Assembly: GCA_016871615.1 (NCBI GenBank)
Contig: VHCX01000026.1
Coordinates: 1 to 44,657 of the forward strand
DNA from: Verrucomicrobiota bacterium
GTDB taxonomy: Bacteria > Verrucomicrobiota > Verrucomicrobiia > Limisphaerales > UBA9464
Direction: 5' to 3'
DNA: 44,657 bases
Part shown: in pieces, positions 32,183-41,500 of the stretch
How the letters are laid out: every line of letters starts with the position of its first letter
Position numbering within the stretch: position 1 is the first letter of the stretch
Translations under genes and position numbers: made by a program
Notes under the pieces: model-generated
The model's database searches: none
Seen by the model: only the letters and a program-made list of their open reading frames with translations
What the model was told of the DNA's origin: nothing

Positions 32183-32860
32183 ATGAGCCAGGCCATGGTG
32201 GAGGTCCGGGGAGTCTTCAAGTCGTTCCCGGCGGCGGATCACCCGGTGAGGATCCTCGACGGAGTCGACCTGACGGTCGCCCCGGGGGAGCGGGTGGCGA
32301 TCGTCGGGCCGAGCGGGTCCGGAAAGAGCACCCTGTTGAATCTCCTCGGCACCCTGGACACCCCCGACCAGGGAACGGTCGTCATCGACGGCATGGACTT
32401 GTCGAGGATGGCCGGCGACGCGTTGGCCACCTTCCGGAATGCGAACATCGGCTTCGTCTTCCAGTCGCATCATCTCCTGCCGCATTTGACCGTGCACGAG
32501 AACGTCCTGGTCCCGGTGCTGGCACGGGAGTCCCGGATCGGTCCCGAGGTGCTCGCCCGGGCCGGGGCCCTGCTGGAGCGGGTGGGCCTCACGCCCCGTC
32601 AGGGCCAGTTGCCGGGACGCCTCTCCGGGGGGGAACGTCAACGCGCCGCCGTCGTCCGGGCCCTCATCAACCGCCCCAAGCTGCTGCTCGCCGACGAACC
32701 CACCGGGGCGCTCGACCGCGCCTCCGCCGGCGAGATCGCCACGCTGCTGGGCGAGTTGAACCGGGAGCAGGGGGTCACGCTGGTGGTGGTGACCCATTCC
32801 GACGATCTCGCCTCCCGCATGGAACGGGTGCTCCGGATGCAGGACGGCCGTCTGGTCTAG
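32183..32860 (+). CDS. LolD/MacB-type ABC transporter ATP-binding protein
   Basis: 225 aa, a single ATPase domain. Walker A GPSGSGKS (42-49), Q-loop FVFQSHHLLPHLTVHENV, signature LSGGERQR (from 147), Walker B LLLADEPTGALD and H-loop His205 in VVVTHS. The DEPTGALD run and the HHLLPHLT segment are typical of the lipoprotein-releasing LolD and MacB group, which extract lipoproteins or export macrolides with FtsX-like permeases. No lolC/E or FtsX-like permease is next to it. The ATG at 32183 is 101 nt past the antiporter gene, on the same strand. Substrate remains open. Confidence 0.88.
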   Translation: MSQAMVEVRGVFKSFPAADHPVRILDGVDLTVAPGERVAIVGPSGSGKSTLLNLLGTLDTPDQGTVVIDGMDLSRMAGDALATFRNANIGFVFQSHHLLPHLTVHENVLVPVLARESRIGPEVLARAGALLERVGLTPRQGQLPGRLSGGERQRAAVVRALINRPKLLLADEPTGALDRASAGEIATLLGELNREQGVTLVVVTHSDDLASRMERVLRMQDGRLV

Positions 32861-32927
32861 GGGTGGGTTTCCCCGGGGTTCGCCTTTGGGCGTCGCCAAG
32901 ACAGGGCCGGTTCCCCACGATGGACGC

Positions 32928-33635
32928 ATGATCGAGCGCCGCGACTGGAGGCCCGAGGAGGTGGTCCGCCTGGTGATGCGGGTGCTCATCGCCTTCGTCG
33001 TCTCCGGTCTGGCGCAGGCCTTGGCGACTCCGCTGCTCGGCTCCGGCGGCTGGCCGTCGATGGTCCTCGGCCAGGTCTGCCTGCACGGGGCGGTGATCGC
33101 CTCCCTGGGGCTCTTCCTGCGCAGCCACCGCATGGGTTGGTGCGAGGGCTTCGGACTCCAGGTGGGCGGGGTCGCCCGGGCCATCGGCACAGGCGTGCTC
33201 GCGGGCCTCGCGTTCCTGCCGGCGGCCTACGGGTTGCAATGGGCCATCGGCACGTGGCTCGAGAGCCTCGGCGTCCGGATGCCGTCCCAGACGGCCGTCC
33301 GGATCCTCGTCGAGGCCGATGCGCTGGGGCGTTCGGCGATCTTCGCCACGGCCGCCCTGGTCGCCCCGTGGGTCGAGGAGATGCTCTTCCGCGGGGTCGT
33401 CTACCCGTCCCTGCGGGACCTCGGCTGGCCGCGCCTTGCGCTGTGGGGCACGGCGCTGGCCTTCGGGCTGGTCCATGCCAATCGCAGCGTCTTCGTGCCG
33501 CTCACCGTCTTCGGGTACCTGCTGGCGCTTCTTTACCGGCATTCGGGCAACCTGCTGGTCCCTGTCGCCGCCCACGTCACCTTCAACACGGCGCCCTTCG
33601 TGCTGCTGGCCCTGGGGATCCGCGTGGATCGTTGA
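32928..33635 (+). CDS. CPBP (CAAX/Rce1-like) intramembrane metalloprotease
   Basis: 235 aa, about six to seven membrane helices. Conserved motifs of the family: EEMLFRG (Glu150, Glu151, Arg155), AFGLVHAN (His183) and AHVTFN (His216, Asn220), in the normal order and all inside membrane segments. Family members cleave membrane-bound substrates; in bacteria they are linked to bacteriocin immunity or peptide maturation. A prenylated protein substrate is not expected. The ATG at 32928 lies 67 nt after the LolD-like ATPase. Another in-frame start 42 nt upstream is possible. The gene stands between the ATPase and mtnB, and the hairpin following its stop suggests it ends the transcript. Confidence 0.86.
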   Translation: MIERRDWRPEEVVRLVMRVLIAFVVSGLAQALATPLLGSGGWPSMVLGQVCLHGAVIASLGLFLRSHRMGWCEGFGLQVGGVARAIGTGVLAGLAFLPAAYGLQWAIGTWLESLGVRMPSQTAVRILVEADALGRSAIFATAALVAPWVEEMLFRGVVYPSLRDLGWPRLALWGTALAFGLVHANRSVFVPLTVFGYLLALLYRHSGNLLVPVAAHVTFNTAPFVLLALGIRVDR

Positions 33636-33650
33636 CGCGGACCCGGCCAG

Positions 33651-33681
33651 CGGTGCCCCCGGTGCGTCCAAGGGGGCACCG
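33651..33681 (+). terminator. Perfect 10-bp GC hairpin between the CPBP gene and mtnB
   Basis: Arms cggtgccccc (33651-33660) and gggggcaccg (33672-33681) with an 11-nt loop, 15 nt past the CPBP stop and 50 nt before the mtnB ATG. It has no T-run. Its position suggests a transcription end or a leader structure of the mtn operon; no known SAM riboswitch fold was recognised around it. Confidence 0.42.
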
Positions 33682-33731
33682 GACGGGAGTTCCGGCTCGA
33701 CCCGCGAACCGGCCGCCGACACCGTGGAGAC

Positions 33732-34367
33732 ATGACGGATCTGCCGCCCCGTGACCCAAGGGGCGAACTCATCGAGACCGGCCGGGATTTCCACCGGCGC
33801 GGCTGGTCGCTGGGCACCAGCAGCAACTACAGCGTGGTCCTCGGCCGTGACCCGCTGCGCCTGCTGATCACCGGCAGCGGCTTCGACAAGGGGCGCCTCG
33901 GGCCGGACCACTTCGTCGAGGTGGACGACCAGGGGCGTCGTCTCGACCCCGCCCAGCCGAAGCCCTCGGCCGAGACCCTCCTCCACACCCTATTGGCACG
34001 CCGGGCCGGGGCCGGCGCCGTGCTGCACACCCATTCGGTCTGGGGGACGATCCTCTCGCAGAGCCACCAGCCGGCCGGCCGGCTGCAGATCGCGGGCTAC
34101 GAGATGCTCAAGGGCCTGGCCGGGATCTCCACCCACGAGGCCCGGGTGTCGATCGCGGTGGTGCCCAACACCCAGGACATCGCCGGATTGGCCTCGGAAC
34201 TCGACGCCCGGTTCGCCGCGGGCGATCCGGATCTCCGCCATGGATTCCTGATGGCCGGGCATGGTCTGTACACCTGGGGCGCCCATCTGGCCGAGGCCCG
34301 TCGCCACCTCGAGGTGCTCGAGTTCCTCATGGAGGTGGTGGGAACGCGACGCGGTTGGGCGCTCTGA
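33732..34367 (+). CDS. mtnB: Methylthioribulose-1-phosphate dehydratase
   Basis: Methionine salvage enzyme removing water from methylthioribulose-1-phosphate to give 2,3-diketo-5-methylthiopentyl-1-phosphate; 211 aa, class II aldolase fold. Zinc-site residues: AVLHTHSVW (His99, His101) and a third His near MAGHGLYTWG, with Glu81 as probable base in PSAETLLH. Other signatures are WSLGTSSNYSV and LITGSGFDKG. First gene of mtnB-mtnD-mtnC, all on the plus strand. No mtnA isomerase or mtnK kinase is in the window, so the upstream part of the pathway must be elsewhere. The start ATG fits the family. Confidence 0.93.
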   Translation: MTDLPPRDPRGELIETGRDFHRRGWSLGTSSNYSVVLGRDPLRLLITGSGFDKGRLGPDHFVEVDDQGRRLDPAQPKPSAETLLHTLLARRAGAGAVLHTHSVWGTILSQSHQPAGRLQIAGYEMLKGLAGISTHEARVSIAVVPNTQDIAGLASELDARFAAGDPDLRHGFLMAGHGLYTWGAHLAEARRHLEVLEFLMEVVGTRRGWAL

Positions 34368-34457
34368 GGCGGTCCGCCGGTGCCCGGGAGTCCCGCCCCA
34401 TGACGGGTTCCGACCGGGGGCTTGCCCGCCGGTGCGGTGGCGGTAGCCTTCGGCGCC

Positions 34458-35048
34458 ATGGCAGTGTTGCGCATCCCCGACGAGGGCAGGGTGGTCACCG
34501 ACCCCGAGGCCATCCGGTCCCACCTTTCCCGGCACGGCATCTGGTACGAACAGTGGCCCGTGGCCGGGCGGGTGGACCGGCAGGCGACGGCCGAGCAGAT
34601 CCTCGCGGCCTATGCGCCCGAGGTGGACCGCCTCAAGGCCCGGGGCGGGTACATCACGGCCGACGTGATCGATGTCACGTCCGACGTGCCCGGACTGCAG
34701 GCCATGCTCGACAAGTTCAACCGGGAACACATCCATGCGGAGGACGAGGTGAGGTTCATCGTCCGGGGCAGCGGGGTGTTCCACATCCATCCGCCCGAGG
34801 GCCCGGTCTTCGCCATCGAGGTGCTGGCCGGGGACCTGATCAACGTGCCGGCCGGGACGCTGCATTGGTTCGACCTGTGCGCGGACCGCGACATCCGGGC
34901 CATCCGGCTCTTCCGAGAAAAGGCCGGGTGGACCCCGCAGTACAGCGGCAGCGACATCGCCACCGGGTATCAGCCCCTCTGCTTCGGGCCGAGCCACCTG
35001 CCGCGGGGCACGGCCATCTCGGGCGCCTTCCTGGGTCAATCGGCATGA
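34458..35048 (+). CDS. mtnD: Acireductone dioxygenase
   Basis: Oxidises the acireductone of methionine salvage with O2 to formate and 2-keto-4-methylthiobutyrate (Fe form) or to CO-releasing products (Ni form); 196 aa cupin. Metal ligands by homology: His91 and His93 in HIHAEDE, Glu97 and His136 in PAGTLHWFD, matching the 3-His/1-Glu pattern of the family. Which metal is bound cannot be read from sequence. The start is the ATG at 34458 ([10 protein letters not shown]); an in-frame ATG upstream is less likely. It overlaps mtnC by 4 nt (ATGA). Confidence 0.95.
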   Translation: MAVLRIPDEGRVVTDPEAIRSHLSRHGIWYEQWPVAGRVDRQATAEQILAAYAPEVDRLKARGGYITADVIDVTSDVPGLQAMLDKFNREHIHAEDEVRFIVRGSGVFHIHPPEGPVFAIEVLAGDLINVPAGTLHWFDLCADRDIRAIRLFREKAGWTPQYSGSDIATGYQPLCFGPSHLPRGTAISGAFLGQSA

Positions 35049-35782
35049 TCGGGTTCGCCGGGCGCCTCATCCTGCTCGACATCGAGGGCACGGTCGCGCC
35101 GCTGGCCTTCGTGCATGAGGTGCTCTTCCCGTATGCCCGGAGCGGGGTCGCCGACTTCCTGTCGCGGCACCGGGACTCCACGGAGGTCCTGAAGGCCCTC
35201 GAACAGGTCGCCCGCGATTCCGGCCCGGTGACGGAGCCCGGGACGACCGCCGCCGTCGCCCGACTCGACGCCGAGACCGGGCGCGCGGCCTGGGTGGCGC
35301 GCATCCAGGGTCTCATCGACGCCGACGCGAAGCAGACCGGCCTCAAGGCCCTTCAGGGGCTCATCTGGGCGGAGGGATACCAGTCCGGCCGGATCCGCAG
35401 CCACCTCTTTGACGATGCCGCCGAGGCGCTGCGGATCTGGCATCGCGGGGGCATGCGGCTGAGGATCTACTCGTCGGGGAGCATCGCCGCGCAGCGCCTC
35501 TTCTTCGGCCACGCCGAGGGCGGCGACCTGACCGGCTGCCTCGACGCCTACCACGACACGACCACCGGACCCAAGCGCGAGGCCGCCAGCTACCGCGCCA
35601 TCGCCGAGGCGGCGGGCCTGCCGGCGCAGGACATCCTCTTCCTGAGCGATGTGACGCAGGAACTGGACGCCGCACAGGACGCGGGTTGCCGGACGGCCTG
35701 GGTCGTCCGCCCCGGGAATCCTGCCGGAAGCACCGATCGTCACCCGCTCCTGCGCCATTTCGCCGAGATCCGGCTCAGCTGA
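35045..35782 (+). CDS. mtnC: Enolase-phosphatase E1
   Basis: Bifunctional HAD enzyme of methionine salvage: enolises and dephosphorylates 2,3-diketo-5-methylthiopentyl-1-phosphate to acireductone, the MtnD substrate; 245 aa. HAD motif [10 protein letters not shown] (Asp12, Glu14 of the DxEG variant), motif [12 protein letters not shown], the Lys in [12 protein letters not shown] and motif [15 protein letters not shown]. The ATG overlaps the mtnD stop. The gene ends inside a palindrome it shares with the convergent Gfo/Idh/MocA gene. Confidence 0.94.
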   Translation: MIGFAGRLILLDIEGTVAPLAFVHEVLFPYARSGVADFLSRHRDSTEVLKALEQVARDSGPVTEPGTTAAVARLDAETGRAAWVARIQGLIDADAKQTGLKALQGLIWAEGYQSGRIRSHLFDDAAEALRIWHRGGMRLRIYSSGSIAAQRLFFGHAEGGDLTGCLDAYHDTTTGPKREAASYRAIAEAAGLPAQDILFLSDVTQELDAAQDAGCRTAWVVRPGNPAGSTDRHPLLRHFAEIRLS

Positions 35783-35784
35783 GC
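35773..35784. other. Palindrome supplying both stop codons of two convergent genes
   Basis: gctcagctgagc is self-complementary. Its TGA at 35780-35782 ends mtnC on the plus strand, and its TCA at 35775-35777 is the TGA ending the Gfo/Idh/MocA gene on the minus strand. The two coding regions thus overlap tail to tail by 8 nt. Confidence 0.85.
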
Positions 35785-37058
35785 TTCCAGTTGCCGCGCA
35801 TCGGTTGGTCGAGGTAGGCGTTGGCAGCCTTGTCGCCGATGAAGGTCTCCTTCCTGGAGTCGTAGCGCAGCACGCGGCCCGTCTGAAGGGCGATCTTGGC
35901 GAGGTTCACCAGGGTGCAGGAACGGTGGCCGTTCACCTCGTTCAGGGCGAACTTCGACCGCGTCTTCACGGCCTTCACGAAGTCGGTGACCATGGGCTCC
36001 GGATCCTTCAGGCCCTTGAGCTTCTCGGTGAAGTCCGGGATGTCGGTCTTCATGCCCTTGAAGATCCTGCCCTTGGAACCGGCGATGAACGCGGCCTGCT
36101 TGTCCTTGTTGTCGCCGTCCAGGATGATCTCCGTGCCGTCCTTGTACTTCAGGCGGACGGTCCGGAAGGTGCCCACCGCATCGGCGTCCTGGACGGGCGC
36201 GTCGGACTCGATCTCCACCGGGCTTTCGTCGTCCTTGCCGAGGATGTACTGCACGGGGTCGAGGTAGTGCTGGCCCATGTCGCCGAGGCCGCCTCCATCG
36301 TAGTCCCAGTAGCCGCGGAAGGTGCCGTGCACGCGGTGCGGGTGGTAGGGCTTGTACGGGGCGGGCCCGAGCCAGAAGTCGTAGTCGAGCTCGGCCGGGA
36401 CGGGCTGCGGCTTCAGGTCCGTGCGGCCGATCCAATAGAACTTCCAGTCGAAGCCGGTCGAGGCGTTGAGGGTGACCTTGAGCGGGCCGTCGCCCAGCAT
36501 GCCATGCATTACGGCCTTGCGGATGTCCTTCACCGGCACGCCCATGCCGTAGAAGTTGTCCTGGAAGCGGAACCAGGTGTTGAGGCGGAAGATGCGCCGG
36601 TGCTTCTTGACCGCCGCCACGACCGCGCGGCCCTCGGCGATGGTCCGGGTCATGGGCTTCTCGCACCAGATGTCCTTGCCCGCCTTGGCCGCCGCGATGG
36701 AGATGATGGCATGCCAGTGCGGCGGCGTGGGCACGTGGACGATGTCGATGTCCATCCGGGCCAGGACCTCGCGGAAGTCCTTGTAGCCCTTGCAGTCGGG
36801 GCCGCCGGCCTTCACCGCCTGGGCCAGGTGGTTGGAGTCCACGTCGCAGACCGCCAGCAGCTTGCAGGTGGTGTTGATCGAGTTGACGTGGCCCATGCCC
36901 ATGCCCCCGGTGCCGATGACGGCGCGGGTGAGGATCTCGCTCGGGGGCGTGTGGCCCGGCCCGCCGAGCACATGCCGTGGCACGATGGCCACGGTGGCCA
37001 TGGCGGCGATGGAGTTGCGCAGGAAGGTCCGACGGGTCAACGGATTCTGGGTGTTCAT
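35775..37058 (-). CDS. Exported Gfo/Idh/MocA family oxidoreductase
   Basis: 427 aa. A twin-arginine signal (PLTRRTFLRNSIAAMATVAI, residues 7-26) exports the folded protein with its cofactor. Rossmann loop RAVIGTGGMGMGH, VHVPTPPHWHAII and WCEKPMTRTIAEG give the family signature. The C-terminal domain has FWLGPAPYKPYHPHRVHGTF, YWDYDGGGLGDMGQHYLDP with the likely catalytic His, and FALNEVNGHRSCTLVNLAKIA. This exported branch is abundant in Planctomycetota and Verrucomicrobiota, where it is tied to sugar processing and NAD binding is tight. ATG 37056-37058 is the start. It lies 66 nt downstream of the DUF1501 gene and may be the last gene of that transcript. Confidence 0.9.
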   Translation of the reverse strand: MNTQNPLTRRTFLRNSIAAMATVAIVPRHVLGGPGHTPPSEILTRAVIGTGGMGMGHVNSINTTCKLLAVCDVDSNHLAQAVKAGGPDCKGYKDFREVLARMDIDIVHVPTPPHWHAIISIAAAKAGKDIWCEKPMTRTIAEGRAVVAAVKKHRRIFRLNTWFRFQDNFYGMGVPVKDIRKAVMHGMLGDGPLKVTLNASTGFDWKFYWIGRTDLKPQPVPAELDYDFWLGPAPYKPYHPHRVHGTFRGYWDYDGGGLGDMGQHYLDPVQYILGKDDESPVEIESDAPVQDADAVGTFRTVRLKYKDGTEIILDGDNKDKQAAFIAGSKGRIFKGMKTDIPDFTEKLKGLKDPEPMVTDFVKAVKTRSKFALNEVNGHRSCTLVNLAKIALQTGRVLRYDSRKETFIGDKAANAYLDQPMRGNWKLS

Positions 37059-37123
37059 GCTCGGAAGATTCGGTGCAGGGACGGTGGGATGGGGAAGATG
37101 GAAACCGAAACCGGGTGGGCGGG

Positions 37124-38584
37124 TCACGCGAGGATTTGCCGGATCACCTCGCCTTTGACATCGGTGAGCCGGATGTCGCGCCCACCGAAGCGGTAGGTCA
37201 GGCGTTCGTGATGGATCCCGAGCTGGTGGAGGATCGTGGCGTGCAGGTCGTGCATCTCGAGGCGATCCACCACCGACTTGTAGCCCCAGTCGTCGGTCTG
37301 CCCGAGGGCCATGCCCCCGCGGACACCCCCGCCGGCCAGCCAGACCGAGAACCCGTATTCGTTGTGGTCCCGGCCGTCGCTGCCCTGGGCGAAGGGGGTA
37401 CGGCCGAACTCGCCGGCCCACACGACCAGCGTCTCGTCGAGCAGGCCGCGTTGCCTGAGGTCGATGAGCAACCCGGCGATCGGCTGGTCCACGGCGCGGG
37501 CGTTGTCACCGTGGTTCTTCACCAGTCCGCCGTGGGCGTCCCATCGGCTGTAGCCGTCGACCATCGGGATGGTGAGCTCCACGAAGCGCACGCCGCGCTC
37601 GACCATGCGGCGCGCCAGGAGGCATTCGCGGGCGTAGGTCCGCGTGTGCTCGTAGGGCGCATCGAGGCCGTACAGGGCGCGGGTGGACGCCGTCTCTCGG
37701 GAGACGTCCATCAGCTCGGGGATGGTCACCTGCATCCGGGCGGCCAGCTCGTAGTTCCGGATCGCCGACTCGAGGGCGTCGACCGGGCCGGCCTGCTCGA
37801 GCCCGTGGTCGTTCAACCGGCGGACGAGGCGCCGCTTGGTCTCCTGCAATCGCGCCTGCTTCTCCGAGGGGACGACATTGGCGAGTGGCGTGCCAAAGGC
37901 CTGGAGCAGGGAGCCCTGGTGGGTCGCAGGCAGGAACCCGCTGCCGAAATTGTCGAGCCCGCCCGAGGGGATCTGCCCGCCGTTGAGCACCACGTAGCCG
38001 GGCAGGTCGTCATTGAGCGAGCCCAGGCCGTAGGTGACCCAGGCGCCCAGGCTCGGTCGTCCCTGCAGGCCGATGCCGCTGTGGAGGAAGTAGTTGGCGC
38101 TGGTGTGTTCCGGGAAGGTGGAGGTCATCGACCGGAGTACGCAGAGATCGTCGGCCTGCCGGGCGATGTGCGGAAAGAGGTCGCTGATCCAGAGCCCGCT
38201 CCGGCCATGCTGGCGGAAGGTCCAGGGCGACTTGAGGATCTTGCCGATGCTGTCGAACTGGGTCTTCTCGATCCGGCCCATGGCCTTGCGGGCGTCTTGT
38301 CCGTGGTACTTCTCGAGCAGGGGCTTGTGGTCGAAGCTGTCCACCTGCGAGACGGCCCCCTCCATGAAGAGGAAGATCACGCTGCGGGCCCGGACCCGAT
38401 GGTGCGGCACCGGGACCGCCGGGGTGGCGCCGGAAGCCGCCGCGGCCAGGGCCTGCGTTCCGGAGGAGCGTGCAAGCAGGGCCCCAAGCGCCACGGTGCC
38501 GAAGCCGTTCGAGGCGCGCCGAAGCAATTCGCGGCGGCTCATCCGCGGCCCGGAAAACCCGTCGTGGTGGGGGAACGGAATCAT
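37124..38584 (-). CDS. DUF1501 family exported protein
   Basis: 486 aa. An RR motif (MSRRELLRRASNGFG, about residues 15-29) marks a twin-arginine signal. The remainder is a DUF1501 protein with an alkaline phosphatase/sulfatase-like fold: VIFLFMEGAVSQVDSFDHKP near the mature N-terminus, LFPHIARQADDLCVLRSM, FPEHTSANYFLHSG, WDAHGGLVKNHGDNARAVDQ and VVWAGEFGRTPFAQGSDGRDH with NEYGFSVWLAGGG. The GEFGRTP and GRDH segments are the family hallmarks. Such proteins travel with PSCyt/DUF1553 proteins; their activity is undetermined. The gene starts 2 nt after the stop of the DUF1549/DUF1553 gene (TGA CC ATG), so it is translationally linked. Confidence 0.92.
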   Translation of the reverse strand: MIPFPHHDGFSGPRMSRRELLRRASNGFGTVALGALLARSSGTQALAAAASGATPAVPVPHHRVRARSVIFLFMEGAVSQVDSFDHKPLLEKYHGQDARKAMGRIEKTQFDSIGKILKSPWTFRQHGRSGLWISDLFPHIARQADDLCVLRSMTSTFPEHTSANYFLHSGIGLQGRPSLGAWVTYGLGSLNDDLPGYVVLNGGQIPSGGLDNFGSGFLPATHQGSLLQAFGTPLANVVPSEKQARLQETKRRLVRRLNDHGLEQAGPVDALESAIRNYELAARMQVTIPELMDVSRETASTRALYGLDAPYEHTRTYARECLLARRMVERGVRFVELTIPMVDGYSRWDAHGGLVKNHGDNARAVDQPIAGLLIDLRQRGLLDETLVVWAGEFGRTPFAQGSDGRDHNEYGFSVWLAGGGVRGGMALGQTDDWGYKSVVDRLEMHDLHATILHQLGIHHERLTYRFGGRDIRLTDVKGEVIRQILA

Positions 38585-38586
38585 GG

Positions 38587-41500
38587 TCAGGGCAGGTAGA
38601 GGAACTCGTTGGCGTTGAGCAGCGCGTGGCAGAGATCGGTCCAGGGCCCCGGATCCGATGGACTCGCGGGCTTCGCCGCATGGAAGGCCTTCAGTTCGGA
38701 CAGCGTCGCCTGGCAGGATGCGAGTTCGGTCGGCGTCGGAGGCCGGTTGTACGCCTGGGCGAACAGCGCCTGGATCCGCGTGGGAACGTCGGCCTCCGGC
38801 CATTCGGCCAAGAGCCTCCGGGCCCACACCTCGGCCTGCTGGTGGAAGAACGGATCGTTCATCGCAGCCAGGGATTGCGCCGGCACATTGGTGACATTGC
38901 GCCGGCCCACGGTGCTGAAGGGCGTGGGGAAATCGAAGGCCTGGAGGGTGGTCGGCAGGAAGTTGCGCCGAAGGGCCGTGTAGAGGCTGCGGCGCCCGTC
39001 GCCGTCGAGCGGTCCGCTCTGGTCGGGACGTCCGCGGCCGATCACGAACTCGGTGAGGTGCACCGGCACCGGCGTGCCCGCCATCGCGGGATTGAAACGT
39101 CCGGAGACGACGAGCAGCGCATCGTGGATGGCCTCGGCCTCCAGACGCCGGACGGGCATCCGGTGCCACCACCGGTTCGCCGGGTCCAATTCGGGCGCGC
39201 GGGTGTCGCTGTCACGGCTGCCCATGGCGTAGGTCTGGGTGAGCAGCAGGCGACGGATGAGCCGCTTGGTGGACCAACGGTCGACGTGGACGAATTGCCA
39301 GGCCAGGTGATCGAGCAACTCGGGATGCGTGGGGCGTTCTCCGAGGGCGCCGAAGTTGTCCACCGTGGGTACCAGGCCGCGGCCGAACAGGTGATGCCAT
39401 ACCCGGTTGACCCAGACGCGGGCGACCAGCGGATTGCCCGGGTCAGCCAACTGGCGGGCGAGTTCCAGGCGACCGCTGCCACCCGTCGGCTGGATGGGCT
39501 TGGCTCCCGTGAAGGCGGCCGGAAGGCTGCGCGGGGCCAGGATGCCCGGCTTGAAGGGCTTGCCGCGGACCAGCACCTGCTCGTCGACCCCGGTGCCGTC
39601 CATCCAGGCGACCGCGGTCCGGCTTTGCCAGGCGACCTTGCCGGCCAGCGCCTCCTGCTCGCGGACGAGTTGCCGGGAGAGTTTGCGGTACTCGGCATCC
39701 GTCGCCAGGCCCGACAGTTCCGGGTGTTGGAGCCACCAGTCGGCCCATCGGAGGACCGCGGTGGGCGGCGTGTTCGTGCTGCGGCCCTCGAGCCAGTCGC
39801 AGGCCTCCAGCGCGCGCTTCTGGAGCGCATCCACCAGGTCTTTCGCCAGGGTGTCACGGCGGGCTCCGGCCATCAGGGCCACGGGCTGCCACGTCGGGAC
39901 CGTCTCCGATTCCACCACCTGGAGGATCTCGAGTTCCCGATCCCCGTCGGGACCGAACTCGAGGTGGGCCCGATGACCGGAATACGCTTCAAGCCCTTGG
40001 CTGACCCATTGGGGCTCCAGCGAATCTCCGGTGTCGAAGGTCTGGTTCAGCGCTCCATGCAGCGGTCCCTCGACCATCAGGTGCGAATCGACCGAGGCGA
40101 AGACCTTGACGCGGCCGCGGAGGAGGTAGTGCAGTCGACCCGATTGGAGCGTGACCGTGGGGGTGCGGAGCATGCGGCCGGCACGGGCGGCCGATCCGAT
40201 GCGGCCGGAGTCGTTCTCATTGCCGGGAGTGTTGGACAGGCGGTTCCAGAAGGCGTCGCGCCGGGCCGCCCCGAGGTCCACGACGCGGGCGATAGGACGT
40301 CCCTCGGTCAGCCCCGCCACCAGGGTGCCCGCCGGCAGGGGGCCCGGTCCGAAGGCCTCGCCATCGGCCTTCCACGGCTGGGCATCGGGTCGGGTGAAAT
40401 CGGCGATGATCCGCCGGGCCGGCAGCACCTCCGCGTCCGTGACCGAGGGGGTCCCGATGCGGGCCTCCGGCTGGACCAGCGGGTGCAGCAGGTGTTGGCG
40501 GTTGGTCTTGGCTCGTTGCAGTTCGGCGACCCAGGCCGAGATCTCTGGGGTCGTGGATTCGCCCTCCAGCGCTTGGTTCAGCGTCGAGCCCAGGCGTTGG
40601 GCGGTGGGCCGAAGCACCGTGCCTGCGCGCCGGGCCAAGGCGGGCAGGTGTCGGCCTCGGAGTTCCTGGAGTTCGTGGGCCATGCACCGGTTGTTCTCCA
40701 TGGCCTCGAAGCGGACCTGCCGGTAGTTCGAACTCAGGATGAATCCCGACATGGCGTAGTAGTCCTGGCTCCGGATGGGGTCGAACTTGTGGTCGTGGCA
40801 ACGGGCGCAGGCGACGGTCAGGCCCAGGAACGACTTCGTGAAGACGTCGATCTTGTTGTCGATGCGGTCGCATTCGTCCTGGCGGATGTCCACGGGCGAG
40901 TGGACCTCCTCTCCCAGGAAGGCCCACCCGGTGCCCAGCACCGATTCGTTGTGGTCGGTCCCCGGGCGGAGGCGCGGCGGTTGGAGCAAGTCGCCGGCGA
41001 GGTGCTCCATGAGGAAGCGGTCGTAGGGGACATCCTGATTGAAGGCCCGTACGAGGTAGTCGCGGTATTGCCAGGCGTTGGCGATGGCGAAGTCGGACTC
41101 GTGGCCGCGCGACTCGGCGTAGCGCATCAAGTCCATCCAGTGGCGGGCCCAGCGTTCGCCGAAATGGGGCGACGCCAGCAGCCGGTCGACGGCGTTCTCC
41201 CGCGCCTGAGGGCTGGCCTCCCGGTCGAGTCGTTGCTGGTCTTGAGGCGTCGGTGGCAGCCCTGTCACCGCGAAGCTGGCCCGCCGCAGCCACACCGAGT
41301 CTGGCACGGGATCGGCGGGGCGGAGCCAGCGCTCCTCGAGGGGTTTCAGGATGAAGTGATCGATGGGGTCCGCGGCCCACTGCGTCCGGCGGATCGCCGG
41401 GATTTCCTGACGTTGGGGCGGCTCCCACAGCCAGGCCTGCGCGTTGCGGCGTTCCTCGAGGTTGAACGTGTCCTTGGCCGGGGCCTCCGCGGTGTCACCG

